A DNA stretch of 53,739 bases from Bacteroidales bacterium (GTDB lineage Bacteria > Bacteroidota > Bacteroidia > Bacteroidales > JAGONC01). The notes below the pieces were generated by a model. That model ran no database searches and was not told the DNA's origin. It saw only the letters and a list, made by a program, of their open reading frames with translations. The DNA lies in contig JAQUQD010000011.1 of NCBI GenBank assembly GCA_028716265.1, forward strand, positions 1 through 53,739, given 5' to 3'. The position numbers and the translations under genes are program-made. Below, piece by piece: positions 8,107-16,074 of this stretch. Positions within the stretch are counted from its first letter, which is position 1; the number at the start of each line of letters is the position of its first letter.

Positions 8107-10140
8107 ATGTGGTCAAAGATAATTATCCGGATATTGTCGTTGATCCTGGTCGTTATTGCCTGTTCAAAAGAAAAGGAATACGAATTTCCGCTGATCTTTA
8201 CCGGAGAAGTGACCGGCATTGATAGTACAGGAGCCGTATTTCATGGCAAGATAACAGACCTGGGCAGAGAACCCGTCGAAGAATACGGTTTTGTCTGGGA
8301 CGCCAGACAGGATCCCCTGGTCGAAAGTGCAGAACGACTGACCATCAGGCAATCACCACGGGAGGGTACGTTTCAGCAGCAGGTTGCTACAACGCTGAAG
8401 GATGGGGAACTCTATTTTGTCAGAGCCTACATAAAGACAGAGCATGCAACCACCTACGGCAGGCAGGTAACCTTTACCAGTCTTGGGAGCAAGGCACCGG
8501 TAGTCTACGCTGTCGACCCGAATCCTGCCAACATCGGGGATACTGTGGCTGTCACAGGAATGAATTTCAGCTACAGGCTGTCAGGCAATGTCGTACGGTT
8601 CAATGAATTAAAGGCTTCCGTGATCAACGGCAATCAGGATACCCTATGGGTGATCGTCCCAAAGCAACTCGATACAGTTGCTTCGGAAATTTCCGTATCG
8701 ATACTGGGGAACATCGGCACTGCGGAAGAACCTTTCCGGCTGATCACACCCAGGATCGCTGATTTCAGTCCCAAAACGGGAACCTTCGGTTCGCTGATAA
8801 CGATCATAGGATTGAATTTTTTATCCCATCCTGCCTCGTTCCATGCCTGGGTGGGAGACATGGATGTACCCGTCATGGATCATCAGGACGACCGGCTGGT
8901 CATTGCGATCCCCGACAGCCTGGATGAACGTGAAGTGCATTTTCGCCTGGAAATGAACAACCTCTCTGTCACCTCAGTGGAAACTTTCAAGCTCGAATCG
9001 TTCATCCTGTACGATTTTTCACCCAAAACAGCGCTGACGGGAGAAAGCATCCATATCACCGGTAAAAATTTCTCACCGGTGGCGGCCAACAACTACGTCA
9101 TGATAGGACGGCTGCCGGGTAAGATCTCGCATGCTTCGCAGAACGAACTGACAGTTATTTTACCCAAGCAGGACATTGGATATTATAGTGCACGGGAAAA
9201 CACTGTCCGTGTGAGGATCCTTGAAGAACACCAGGAATTTACGGAGAAACTGACCATCAATGACCGTTGGTTCAGGCTTCAGGATTCACCCATCGTCTAT
9301 TTTAACTATGAAATGTGCACGCTGCCGACCATCAGCTGCTTTGTGGTGAATGACAAAGCGTACATCGGACTCAATGGCTCGGCTGACCTGTGGGAATTTG
9401 ACCCGGCCACGAACGAATGGAGAAAAAAGGCTTCCTTTCCCGGTACACCAAGATACATGGGAACCGGTTTCGCTGTAGGAAACAGGATATACTTTGGTAC
9501 AGGCTGGAGCAGCTACAGTTTTTTTTATGATTGGTGGGAATATAATGTGGATCAAAATGTCTGGAGACAGAAAGCCAACTTTCCGGGTTATCCCAGGGCC
9601 GGGGCTGTAGCGTTTCCGTGGGGAAACAATGGGTATATGGGTACGGGATATCAGTCTGTCGATTTTTCCTTACAGGATTTTAAGGATATTTGGTTTTATA
9701 TCACTGAAATGGATGTCTGGCTGAAGATGACAGATTACCCGGTGGATCCCGACTTATTCTATGGTATGTGGTTCGGCATCGCGCTCCCCTCAGGTCAGGA
9801 TACCTACATCGGGCTTGGAAATTCACACCAGGTTGGATATCAATCCAGGATCTTCAAATATTTTCCTTCTACCAACTCCTGGGAAAGGATGAGTGATTAT
9901 CCATACAATGGAGATGATAATTTCCCGATAGGATTTAACCTGAATGGTAAAACATATTTAAAAACAAGGTATTCGAAACATTTCTGGGCTTATAATGAAG
10001 AAGTGGACAAATGGTGGGACATGCTGAGATCCGATATACTGACCGATGTCAGTACTGGAATCGCTTTCAGTATAGGTAACAAGGCTTACGTTGGTCTGGG
10101 TACGAACCACGCAATGTGGGAATACGATCCCTCGAGGTAA
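8107..10140 (+). CDS. IPT/TIG and Kelch-repeat surface lipoprotein
   Basis: 677 aa. The start at 8107 gives a compact lipoprotein signal ending VVIAC; ATG 8089 and TTG 8071 are alternatives. The order is: an FN3-like Bacteroidota domain (TDLGREPVEEYGFVWD, then FVRAYIKTEHATTYG), three IPT/TIG immunoglobulin-like domains (each opening with a PNPANIGDTVAVTG, FSPKTGTFGSLITIIG or FSPKTALTGESIHITG signature, about residues 120-390), and a C-terminal Kelch beta-propeller (repeats such as LWEFDPATNEWRKKASFPG). Likely a surface adhesion or ligand-binding protein; the ligand is unknown. It overlaps the next gene by TAATG, implying translational coupling. A shorter paralogue lies at 11843-13339 on the other strand. 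Confidence 0.85.
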   Translation: MWSKIIIRILSLILVVIACSKEKEYEFPLIFTGEVTGIDSTGAVFHGKITDLGREPVEEYGFVWDARQDPLVESAERLTIRQSPREGTFQQQVATTLKDGELYFVRAYIKTEHATTYGRQVTFTSLGSKAPVVYAVDPNPANIGDTVAVTGMNFSYRLSGNVVRFNELKASVINGNQDTLWVIVPKQLDTVASEISVSILGNIGTAEEPFRLITPRIADFSPKTGTFGSLITIIGLNFLSHPASFHAWVGDMDVPVMDHQDDRLVIAIPDSLDEREVHFRLEMNNLSVTSVETFKLESFILYDFSPKTALTGESIHITGKNFSPVAANNYVMIGRLPGKISHASQNELTVILPKQDIGYYSARENTVRVRILEEHQEFTEKLTINDRWFRLQDSPIVYFNYEMCTLPTISCFVVNDKAYIGLNGSADLWEFDPATNEWRKKASFPGTPRYMGTGFAVGNRIYFGTGWSSYSFFYDWWEYNVDQNVWRQKANFPGYPRAGAVAFPWGNNGYMGTGYQSVDFSLQDFKDIWFYITEMDVWLKMTDYPVDPDLFYGMWFGIALPSGQDTYIGLGNSHQVGYQSRIFKYFPSTNSWERMSDYPYNGDDNFPIGFNLNGKTYLKTRYSKHFWAYNEEVDKWWDMLRSDILTDVSTGIAFSIGNKAYVGLGTNHAMWEYDPSR

Positions 10141-10838
10141 TGAAGAAAACTTACAAGATACAGGCGCTGTCAGTTTTATTCCTTCTTTTGGGAGTTGAAC
10201 TTCATGCCCAGTTCACTGAAGGGCGGATAAACCTGTATGCAGGTTATTTGATGGGAACATACCGGGGGGACAGCCTGATCAATGAAGATGGGTTTGTCAC
10301 ACCTGCCCTTTATCCTAATTTCAGGGCCATGAACGGTTGGATGATAAAAGCCCTTGTCGGAGGTAACAAATTCTTCAGGATAGGGGCCGGATTCGATCAT
10401 GTGAAAGCCAGGGGGTGGGAATACCTTGAGGAAATAGATTATGAAGGATCTGAGATGGTGATGAACAGCTATTCCCTTATCGCACAATTCCGTACGAGGC
10501 TCGCCCGGGCTGGAACCCTGAACCGCATCAGTGTCTGTGCAGAGCTGGCACCCGTGGTGGGTACCGCCAGACTGACGCTCAGCCACCCTTTGGTTGATAT
10601 TGAGAGTAAGGATGATCCTGCTGAACAGCCCATGGAGAGCAGCGACCTCTTTGCAGGAGGGAGAGTCGCCGCCGGATTCGAATGCCTGATCACCAACGCG
10701 TTTGGATTTTATATCTCTTGTTCTTATAACTATCGACAGGTAGATTCGAAGCTCTACCACGATGATCGCATCATCAGTCCTGGATTGGATGCCGGATTTA
10801 TTGTCCGGCTGATGAACAACAAACGCTATTACTACTGA
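10140..10838 (+). CDS. Small outer-membrane beta-barrel protein
   Basis: 232 aa with a signal peptide (KIQALSVLFLLLGVELHAQ) and strand pattern of an 8-10 stranded barrel: RINLYAGYLMGTY, FFRIGAGFDHVKA, NSYSLIAQFRTRLA, ISVCAELAPVVGTA, AAGFECLITNAFGFYISCSYNYR. The ATG overlaps the preceding TAA by one base (TAATG), so translation is probably coupled to the Kelch lipoprotein. The WD40 gene begins 1 nt after its stop. It may be the membrane anchor or channel for the neighbouring propeller proteins, but this rests only on position. Confidence 0.75.
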   Translation: MKKTYKIQALSVLFLLLGVELHAQFTEGRINLYAGYLMGTYRGDSLINEDGFVTPALYPNFRAMNGWMIKALVGGNKFFRIGAGFDHVKARGWEYLEEIDYEGSEMVMNSYSLIAQFRTRLARAGTLNRISVCAELAPVVGTARLTLSHPLVDIESKDDPAEQPMESSDLFAGGRVAAGFECLITNAFGFYISCSYNYRQVDSKLYHDDRIISPGLDAGFIVRLMNNKRYYY

Positions 10839-10839
10839 C

Positions 10840-11832
10840 ATGTCCATAAAGCGCATATTCCTCGTATCGCTGTTGGCTCTGCTCTTTGTTACCGGTGCTT
10901 TTGGGCAGAAACGAAGCGATATGACACGGATCCGCACGAGAGATCCTGTGGTTTATGGTGTGAGCTTCACAGAAAACGGGGAAGCGCTGGCTGTGGCGGA
11001 TGATCAAGTCATCAATGTGTTTTCGGTTAGGACCCTTGCCTTACTGAACACGTTCGCCGGCGGGCATACGGATCGTATCATGTCGGTGGATATCTCATTC
11101 GACAGTGCACTGATGGTCAGCGGGGGAAAGGACGGCACCATTGTCATCTGGGATTTCACTACAGCACGCATTATTGAAACTCTTCACAGCCAAAACGGTA
11201 TCATCACTTCCGTTCAGCTTTCACCCGATTGCAGCTACCTGGCTTCCGGCGGTACCGATGACAGGGTTGTCCTGTACGATATGATGCAGAACCGGGTAAT
11301 CTGTGAATTTACCCTGCATGATGACGACGTGACATCGGTCGTTTTCAGTCCTGATGGCAAATGGCTGGCATCCTCCGGGGCCGACGGGAAGATCTATCTT
11401 TATGATACTAAAGCATTACAGGTAGTGGATTCACTTTCCGGGCACAAAAGCTGGGTAAGGAGCATTTGCTTCAACAGGGATGGCACCAGGCTGCTGTCGT
11501 GCGGCGATGACGGACAGGTCATTACCTGGGATCTGGAAGATCCTGCTCAAATCAGCAAGCAGTACATCAACAGGGTGTCCTCAACCTGGATCCTTGCGCT
11601 GGATGTGAGAGGAGACGACTGGGTGTACGCTTGCGGGGATCTGAACGGCCGGGCTTACATCATTACCCATCTTGGAACTTATAGGGCCGGCGTGGGTGCC
11701 CCGGTCACCCGGATACTATTCAAACCCACTCAAAAGGAATTATTGATGATTGCTGTCGCCACCCGGGGGAATGGAGTCGTACTGCTGGATGGCATCGACA
11801 TGAAATGGAATCAAAAGAAACGAAGCAGGTAG
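10840..11832 (+). CDS. Exported WD40-repeat protein
   Basis: 330 aa. A signal peptide (KRIFLVSLLALLFVTGAFGQ) precedes a WD40 propeller. Blade ends IVIWD, VVLYD, IYLYD and VITWD, with GH/SGG/SPDG turn motifs, are visible between residues 60 and 240; the first and last blades are degenerate. WD40 proteins are scaffolds, so this is probably a periplasmic or surface interaction module. It begins 1 nt after the barrel gene, giving a three-gene unit (Kelch lipoprotein, barrel, WD40) with a fourth barrel gene upstream. Ligands and partners are unknown. It converges with the second Kelch gene across a 10-nt gap. Confidence 0.82.
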   Translation: MSIKRIFLVSLLALLFVTGAFGQKRSDMTRIRTRDPVVYGVSFTENGEALAVADDQVINVFSVRTLALLNTFAGGHTDRIMSVDISFDSALMVSGGKDGTIVIWDFTTARIIETLHSQNGIITSVQLSPDCSYLASGGTDDRVVLYDMMQNRVICEFTLHDDDVTSVVFSPDGKWLASSGADGKIYLYDTKALQVVDSLSGHKSWVRSICFNRDGTRLLSCGDDGQVITWDLEDPAQISKQYINRVSSTWILALDVRGDDWVYACGDLNGRAYIITHLGTYRAGVGAPVTRILFKPTQKELLMIAVATRGNGVVLLDGIDMKWNQKKRSR

Positions 11833-11842
11833 GAGCGTCATT

Positions 11843-13339
11843 TTATTGTTTATTTGGATTGAACTCATAAAAATCCGAAAACTCGGTAGTATACCAGTAG
11901 CCTGTCCCGACAAATGCTTTACCGTCAATCAGAATAGTTGTTGAGTGTGAGCGGCCTTTTGCAGGCAGATCTTCCAACCTCATCCATTTCCCGTTCTCAA
12001 GATCATATTCAAAAAGATCATTATATTCACCATAGTAACCCATTCCCATAAATATTCGTTCACCCAATGCAAAACCTACGGGAGAGTCCCTGTACGCCGA
12101 TCCCGGAAGCTCATCCAGTTTTTGCCAGAGGTTTGTGTTGCTGTCATACTCCCATAGATCTTTTAAGATCTTATTCCCCGGTTCCTGACCGGCAAATATA
12201 TACCCTTTGTCTCCGGAAGAAAATCCAACAGTATAAAACCTGTAGTTACCCGTAAAGAAACCAAGATTTGAAAATTCCATCATATCAAGATCAAGTTTAT
12301 AGACACCACCCCTTAATACGATATATAAATCACTGCCGATGAGAAAGTAAGCATCTTCATAAGTACTTATGGACTTATTTTCAGTTACTTTATTCCATAA
12401 ATCCAGAGCAGGATCATATTCCCATAAATCATAAAAATGAACCCAGTTTGCATAGCCAAAACCTATATATCCCTTCTCATTGTATGAAAATCCGATCGCA
12501 TATCTTCTGGCTTCACCCGGGAAATCTGCTATCTTTTTCCAACTGTTATGCAAGGGATCATACCTCCAGAAGTCATTAAAATATATACCACCAGACTTCG
12601 AGCCCAGACCCACATAACCAAAGCCGTTGATCGAAAAACTGGACGCTCCATATCTTTCTTCACCAGGCAGATCTGCAATCCGTTTCCAGTAAGTGAATGC
12701 ACCAAACATGCCCTCCGCTGTGACCTGTTTATTATAAACACTGAGTGTGATACTGACCTCACTATCTTCATCAAAGTCGGGAACCCTGACAAGGATTTTC
12801 CCGTCAGTGATACTGTCGATCACCGCTTCGAGATCTCCGAAATATACTTTTACAGCATCCTTATGATAACCAAAATATTTGCCTGTTATAGCCACCTGAG
12901 AATCTACATAGCCTTTCAGGGGTTTTATTTCCGATATTACAGCCATTTTGCCTCCGTTACACGAAAACTTAATGATATTCCCATAAACCAGCAAATCAAC
13001 CGCTTTTATATAAGCTCTGACAAACTGATCAGTACCCTTATACAGATTCGAATCAATTTCTGCATGGTAACTTCCAATATCAATGGTTTTCTTAATCACT
13101 GCTCTATGGGAAGATTCCAGGGTGGGTTCCTTGATATCCCACAGAAATCCATATTCACTGATTTCTTCCTTTCCGGTACCAATTATTTCTGCATTAAACA
13201 TGACACTTGTTCCAGTGATGTCCGTAACCTCATGTGTAATTACATATGGGTAATCCTTTACGCTGATCTCACCTTCTTTATTACAGCCAGCCATTAATCC
13301 AAGTGATAGTATTGCAGACAGAGTCAGCAGTCTTTTCAT
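11843..13339 (-). CDS. IPT/Kelch-repeat surface lipoprotein (shorter paralogue)
   Basis: 498 aa, lipoprotein signal ending LMAGC (Cys19). It has the same build as 8107-10140 but with a single IPT domain: FN3-like domain (ISEYGFLWD, FVRAYIKAVDLLVYG), IPT (SEIKPLKGYVDSQVAITG, about residues 135-215), then a Kelch propeller with clear blades (FNDFWRYDPLHNSWKKIADF, FYDLWEYDPALDLWNKV, LKDLWEYDSNTNLWQKLDEL, YNDLFEYDLENGKWMRLEDL). Its start is 2 nt after the stop of the upstream barrel gene, so they form one unit. Base composition looks markedly AT-richer than the plus-strand paralogue, suggesting separate acquisition or long divergence. Confidence 0.87.
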   Translation of the reverse strand: MKRLLTLSAILSLGLMAGCNKEGEISVKDYPYVITHEVTDITGTSVMFNAEIIGTGKEEISEYGFLWDIKEPTLESSHRAVIKKTIDIGSYHAEIDSNLYKGTDQFVRAYIKAVDLLVYGNIIKFSCNGGKMAVISEIKPLKGYVDSQVAITGKYFGYHKDAVKVYFGDLEAVIDSITDGKILVRVPDFDEDSEVSITLSVYNKQVTAEGMFGAFTYWKRIADLPGEERYGASSFSINGFGYVGLGSKSGGIYFNDFWRYDPLHNSWKKIADFPGEARRYAIGFSYNEKGYIGFGYANWVHFYDLWEYDPALDLWNKVTENKSISTYEDAYFLIGSDLYIVLRGGVYKLDLDMMEFSNLGFFTGNYRFYTVGFSSGDKGYIFAGQEPGNKILKDLWEYDSNTNLWQKLDELPGSAYRDSPVGFALGERIFMGMGYYGEYNDLFEYDLENGKWMRLEDLPAKGRSHSTTILIDGKAFVGTGYWYTTEFSDFYEFNPNKQ

Positions 13340-13341
13340 GA

Positions 13342-14460
13342 TTAAAAATTGATTCCAGAGGTTAAATGAAATATTGAATTTCTGTGAGACATATTTTCGG
13401 TTATGCCATATAAATCGTTATGACGGATCTCAATAAAGATAGATTTCCTGTAATCGAAATCATACTCCAAACCAAATCCCACTCCGTAGCCAATTTCATT
13501 TTTTGAAATCGATGATCCTTCCGTCAGGCTGTTGATCAAAATCATATTATCCGATATGGATGCCATATATAGATTACTTTCGTTTTTTATGTTATATGAA
13601 TACAATGCCCCGGCGTAGAAATAAGGCCTGATTCTGTTTACAGGCACAGAATATTTGATCCAGACAGGTATTCGAAAAGAAGAAACATTCACGATTAAAT
13701 CCAGATCCTCAGCAGGAGAGGAACGGTTATATGAAAATCCATGTTTTGTAAAGTAAACTTCCACATGCAATGAAAAATCGCTTACGAGGATTGGATTATC
13801 CAAAAATAATCCCATAGCCAACCCACCATCATAATGATAATTGAAGGAGCTGTAAACCTCACTAAGTTCATTAGAAGGAATTAACCGGGAAAACTCATAA
13901 CCAATAAAAAGTCCGTATTTGAAATGAGGAAAAGGCCTTGCCTTGCAGGTATTGTATCTGTTGATGAATGTGGATAGGGACTTTTTTCCGTAACCAACCA
14001 GTTTAGCAGCATCAGCAACATTGGGACAGTCATTTGTGAGTTCTGATAATAATTCGGTATAGCATTTATTATCAATATTATGTTTTGGTAATTCAATAAC
14101 CAGGTTACTGTCTTTCTCAATGAAGTAAGTCCGAATGCCTGTATCCCTGTAATAATACAAATGGGTATTGCCTTTATTCAATCTTCTCAGGAAGACTCTT
14201 CTCAGGGAATCAGCTATTTGGATTTCTCTTGATACAAAAATCCGCCCATCCCTGAATCCAAATTCCATTACTTCATAAGGTGAATATCTAACGACTTTGT
14301 CCTTCATTTTCACCTGACAGTACCTTGAATTTACCTTATCCCCTCCATCTATCAATTTTATCCCGCTAAACATAATACTATCTGTCAAATAATACTCACC
14401 TTGTCCAGAAGCTCCTAATGCTGAAAAAACGATGATGATTAAGAAGTATAAAAACTTCAT
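13342..14460 (-). CDS. Outer-membrane beta-barrel protein, paralogue-like partner of a Kelch lipoprotein
   Basis: 372 aa. The start at 14460 gives the signal peptide MKFLYFLIIIVFSALGASG; an upstream in-frame ATG at 14487 is less likely. The N-terminal beta domain includes VVRYSPYEVMEFGFRDGR and VFLRRLNKGNTHLYYYRD, a pattern that recurs in Bacteroidota barrel proteins, and the C-terminal part (from about residue 190, KYGLFIGYEFS onward) reads as a barrel ending HLTSGINF. It precedes the Kelch lipoprotein gene by 2 nt. AT-rich like that partner. Function unknown. About 240 nt upstream, to the tRNA, holds no gene that I can support. Confidence 0.75.
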   Translation of the reverse strand: MKFLYFLIIIVFSALGASGQGEYYLTDSIMFSGIKLIDGGDKVNSRYCQVKMKDKVVRYSPYEVMEFGFRDGRIFVSREIQIADSLRRVFLRRLNKGNTHLYYYRDTGIRTYFIEKDSNLVIELPKHNIDNKCYTELLSELTNDCPNVADAAKLVGYGKKSLSTFINRYNTCKARPFPHFKYGLFIGYEFSRLIPSNELSEVYSSFNYHYDGGLAMGLFLDNPILVSDFSLHVEVYFTKHGFSYNRSSPAEDLDLIVNVSSFRIPVWIKYSVPVNRIRPYFYAGALYSYNIKNESNLYMASISDNMILINSLTEGSSISKNEIGYGVGFGLEYDFDYRKSIFIEIRHNDLYGITENMSHRNSIFHLTSGINF

Positions 14461-14727
14461 GGTATTCTTTTTCTGTAGATAAGTCATTTCGCTTTGTTCC
14501 GTCGCTTGGTCAGCCTTACGGTTTATAAGGGGAACAAAGAATCAATAGATATTCCTGTTATTCCAATATCAGTATTACATTGATTTAGGATCGTAGTTCT
14601 CTGAAGTATTTTATTACCTACTGGTTCAAAGAAAGGGGCGAAGAGGGAATTATAAAATTCCTATGTGAAATTTAATTATCCGTAAAGTAATTTTTATTTA
14701 AATCATTGATTTACAAGACTTTCTCAG

Positions 14728-14801
14728 TGATCCCGGCAGGATTCGAACCTGCGACCCGCAGCTTAGAAGGCTGCTGCTCTATCCAGCTGAGCTACGAGAC
14801 C
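14728..14801 (-). tRNA. tRNA-Arg (anticodon UCU)
   Basis: A full cloverleaf reads on the minus strand. The 7-bp acceptor stem is GGTCTCG/CGGGATC (one G-T pair) with discriminator A. The D-arm is GCTC...GAGC; the anticodon stem GCAGC/GCTGC encloses the loop CTTCTAA, so the anticodon is TCT and reads AGA. The T-arm is GCAGG-TTCGAAT-CCTGC. CCA is not encoded. A minus-strand TATCTTTG at 14924-14917 is a possible promoter. Confidence 0.97.
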
Positions 14802-14815
14802 GGGTGATACATATT

Positions 14816-14903
14816 TATGATTCAGTATCTATGATTCAGTATTTATGATTTATTTTTGATTGCTAATTGCTAATTGCTGACTGCTAATTGATAATTGCTA
14901 ATT
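14816..14903. repeat. Two adjacent heptad tandem arrays
   Basis: First array 14816-14857: TATGATT, CAGTATC, TATGATT, CAGTATT, TATGATT, TATTTTT. After 4 nt, second array 14862-14903: GCTAATT, GCTAATT, GCTGACT, GCTAATT, GATAATT, GCTAATT. Both keep a strict 7-bp register. They lie between tRNA-Arg and rlmN. The GCTRAYT unit is shared with the arrays at 4983 and 47892. Confidence 0.85.
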
Positions 14904-14916
14904 TTTAAACCCGGGG

Positions 14917-14924
14917 CAAAGATA
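14917..14924 (-). promoter_or_regulatory. Possible -7 box for tRNA-Arg
   Basis: Minus-strand TATCTTTG (TAnnTTTG). A transcript starting about 14910 would cross both heptad arrays before the tRNA 5' end at 14801. No -33 TTG at the right spacing. Confidence 0.35.
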
Positions 14925-14940
14925 CAACAATTCCTGAAAT

Positions 14941-15957
14941 ATGATGGAATCCCTTTTTGGCAAAAAGCAGGATGAGCTGGTAGAATTAGCTCTACGTCAA
15001 GGACTTCCTGCCTACAACGGCCGGCAGATAACCGAATGGCTTTATAAAAAAAGGATGACTTCTTTCGATGGGATGTCATCCCTTTCCAAAAAGACACGGG
15101 AGCTGCTCAGGCAGAATTATGAAATTGGCCTGCAGCCGCCCGTTAAGGTATGGCAATCGGCCGACGGCACAAAAAAATACCTGTTTACGGCAGGGGAGGG
15201 GCGGTTCATTGAGACAGCCTGGATCCCCGACCGCGAAAGGGCCACCCTGTGCATCTCGACACAGGTGGGCTGCGGGATGGGATGCCGGTTCTGCATGACG
15301 GCCCGGCAGGGACTGCAGGGACAGCTTTCCTGCGGGGAGATCCTTAACCAGTATCAGAGCCTGCCGGAACGCGAAAAGGTATCAAACATCGTCTATATGG
15401 GAATGGGGGAGCCGTTCGATAACCTGGCCAACGTCCTTGTCAGCCTGGAAATACTGACCTCCGGGTGGGGCTATGCTATGAGTCCAAGGCGCATCACCGT
15501 CTCCACGATCGGTGTGATCCCGGGCATGCAGGAATTTCTCGAAAAAAGCAAATGCCACCTCGCTATCAGCCTACATACGCCCTTTGCGGATGAACGCAAA
15601 AAGCTGATGCCCGTTGAAAACAAATATCCTCTGCGCGAAGTGCTGGAAGTGATCCGGGGCTTCGATTTCGGGCTGCAGCGCCGCATATCGTTCGAATACA
15701 TCATGTTCCGCGGATTGAACGATACCACGCGCCACGTCAGCGAACTGGCCCGCATCCTCAATAAGATCAGGTGCCGCATCAACCTGATCCGTTTTCACCC
15801 AATCCCGGAAGTAGAGCTGGAAAGCTCCGACGACAGTACTATCTTAAGCTTCCAGCAGGCACTGAAAAACAAAGGGATCATCACAACATTAAGAGCCTCA
15901 AGGGGAATGGATATTGATGCGGCGTGCGGGCTGCTTTCTACTAAAGAGATCAAGTGA
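14941..15957 (+). CDS. rlmN: 23S rRNA (adenine-2503-C2)-methyltransferase RlmN
   Basis: Radical-SAM enzyme, 338 aa, that methylates C2 of A2503 in 23S rRNA (and A37 of some tRNAs). The [4Fe-4S] motif C-x3-C-x2-C is Cys111, Cys115, Cys118 in GCGMGCRFCMT. The methyl-carrying cysteine near the C terminus is Cys329 in GMDIDAACG. Also visible are MGMGEPFDN and the SAM-binding RITVSTIG and LAISLH segments. Length is normal for the family. It is next to tRNA-Arg and converges with rtcB across a palindromic repeat. Confidence 0.97.
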   Translation: MMESLFGKKQDELVELALRQGLPAYNGRQITEWLYKKRMTSFDGMSSLSKKTRELLRQNYEIGLQPPVKVWQSADGTKKYLFTAGEGRFIETAWIPDRERATLCISTQVGCGMGCRFCMTARQGLQGQLSCGEILNQYQSLPEREKVSNIVYMGMGEPFDNLANVLVSLEILTSGWGYAMSPRRITVSTIGVIPGMQEFLEKSKCHLAISLHTPFADERKKLMPVENKYPLREVLEVIRGFDFGLQRRISFEYIMFRGLNDTTRHVSELARILNKIRCRINLIRFHPIPEVELESSDDSTILSFQQALKNKGIITTLRASRGMDIDAACGLLSTKEIK

Positions 15958-15974
15958 ACTCGTATACACTTCGT

Positions 15975-16071
15975 AAATTCCAAATCCCAGGATCCAAAAT
16001 CCAAACAAATCACAAAATCAAAATTCCAAAACATCAGTGAGTTGGGATTTGGTGCTTGAATTTTGGAATTT
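15975..16071. repeat. Heptad array plus inverted arms (AATTCCA/AATCCCA family), possible bidirectional terminator
   Basis: 15976-16031 reads in 7-bp units: AATTCCA, AATCCCA, GGATCCA, AAATCCA, AACAAAT, CACAAAA, TCAAAAT, TCCAAAA. The right side carries exact inverted copies: CCAAATCCCA (15980-15989) pairs with 16043-16052, and AAATTCCAAAA (16021-16031) pairs with 16061-16071. It fills the gap between the convergent stops of rlmN and rtcB. A second copy with the same unit order is at 50402-50450. Confidence 0.8.
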
Positions 16072-16074
16072 GCG

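Noticed and set aside
10176..10937. 253-codon minus-strand open frame spanning the barrel/WD40 junction
   Set aside because: It covers two coupled plus-strand genes with signal peptides and has no recognisable content.
12548..13297. 249-codon plus-strand open frame opposite the Kelch gene
   Set aside because: Shadow of the IPT/Kelch lipoprotein; no RBS, promoter or domain.
14816..14903. CRISPR array
   Set aside because: Units are 7 bp and contiguous without spacers; no cas genes nearby.
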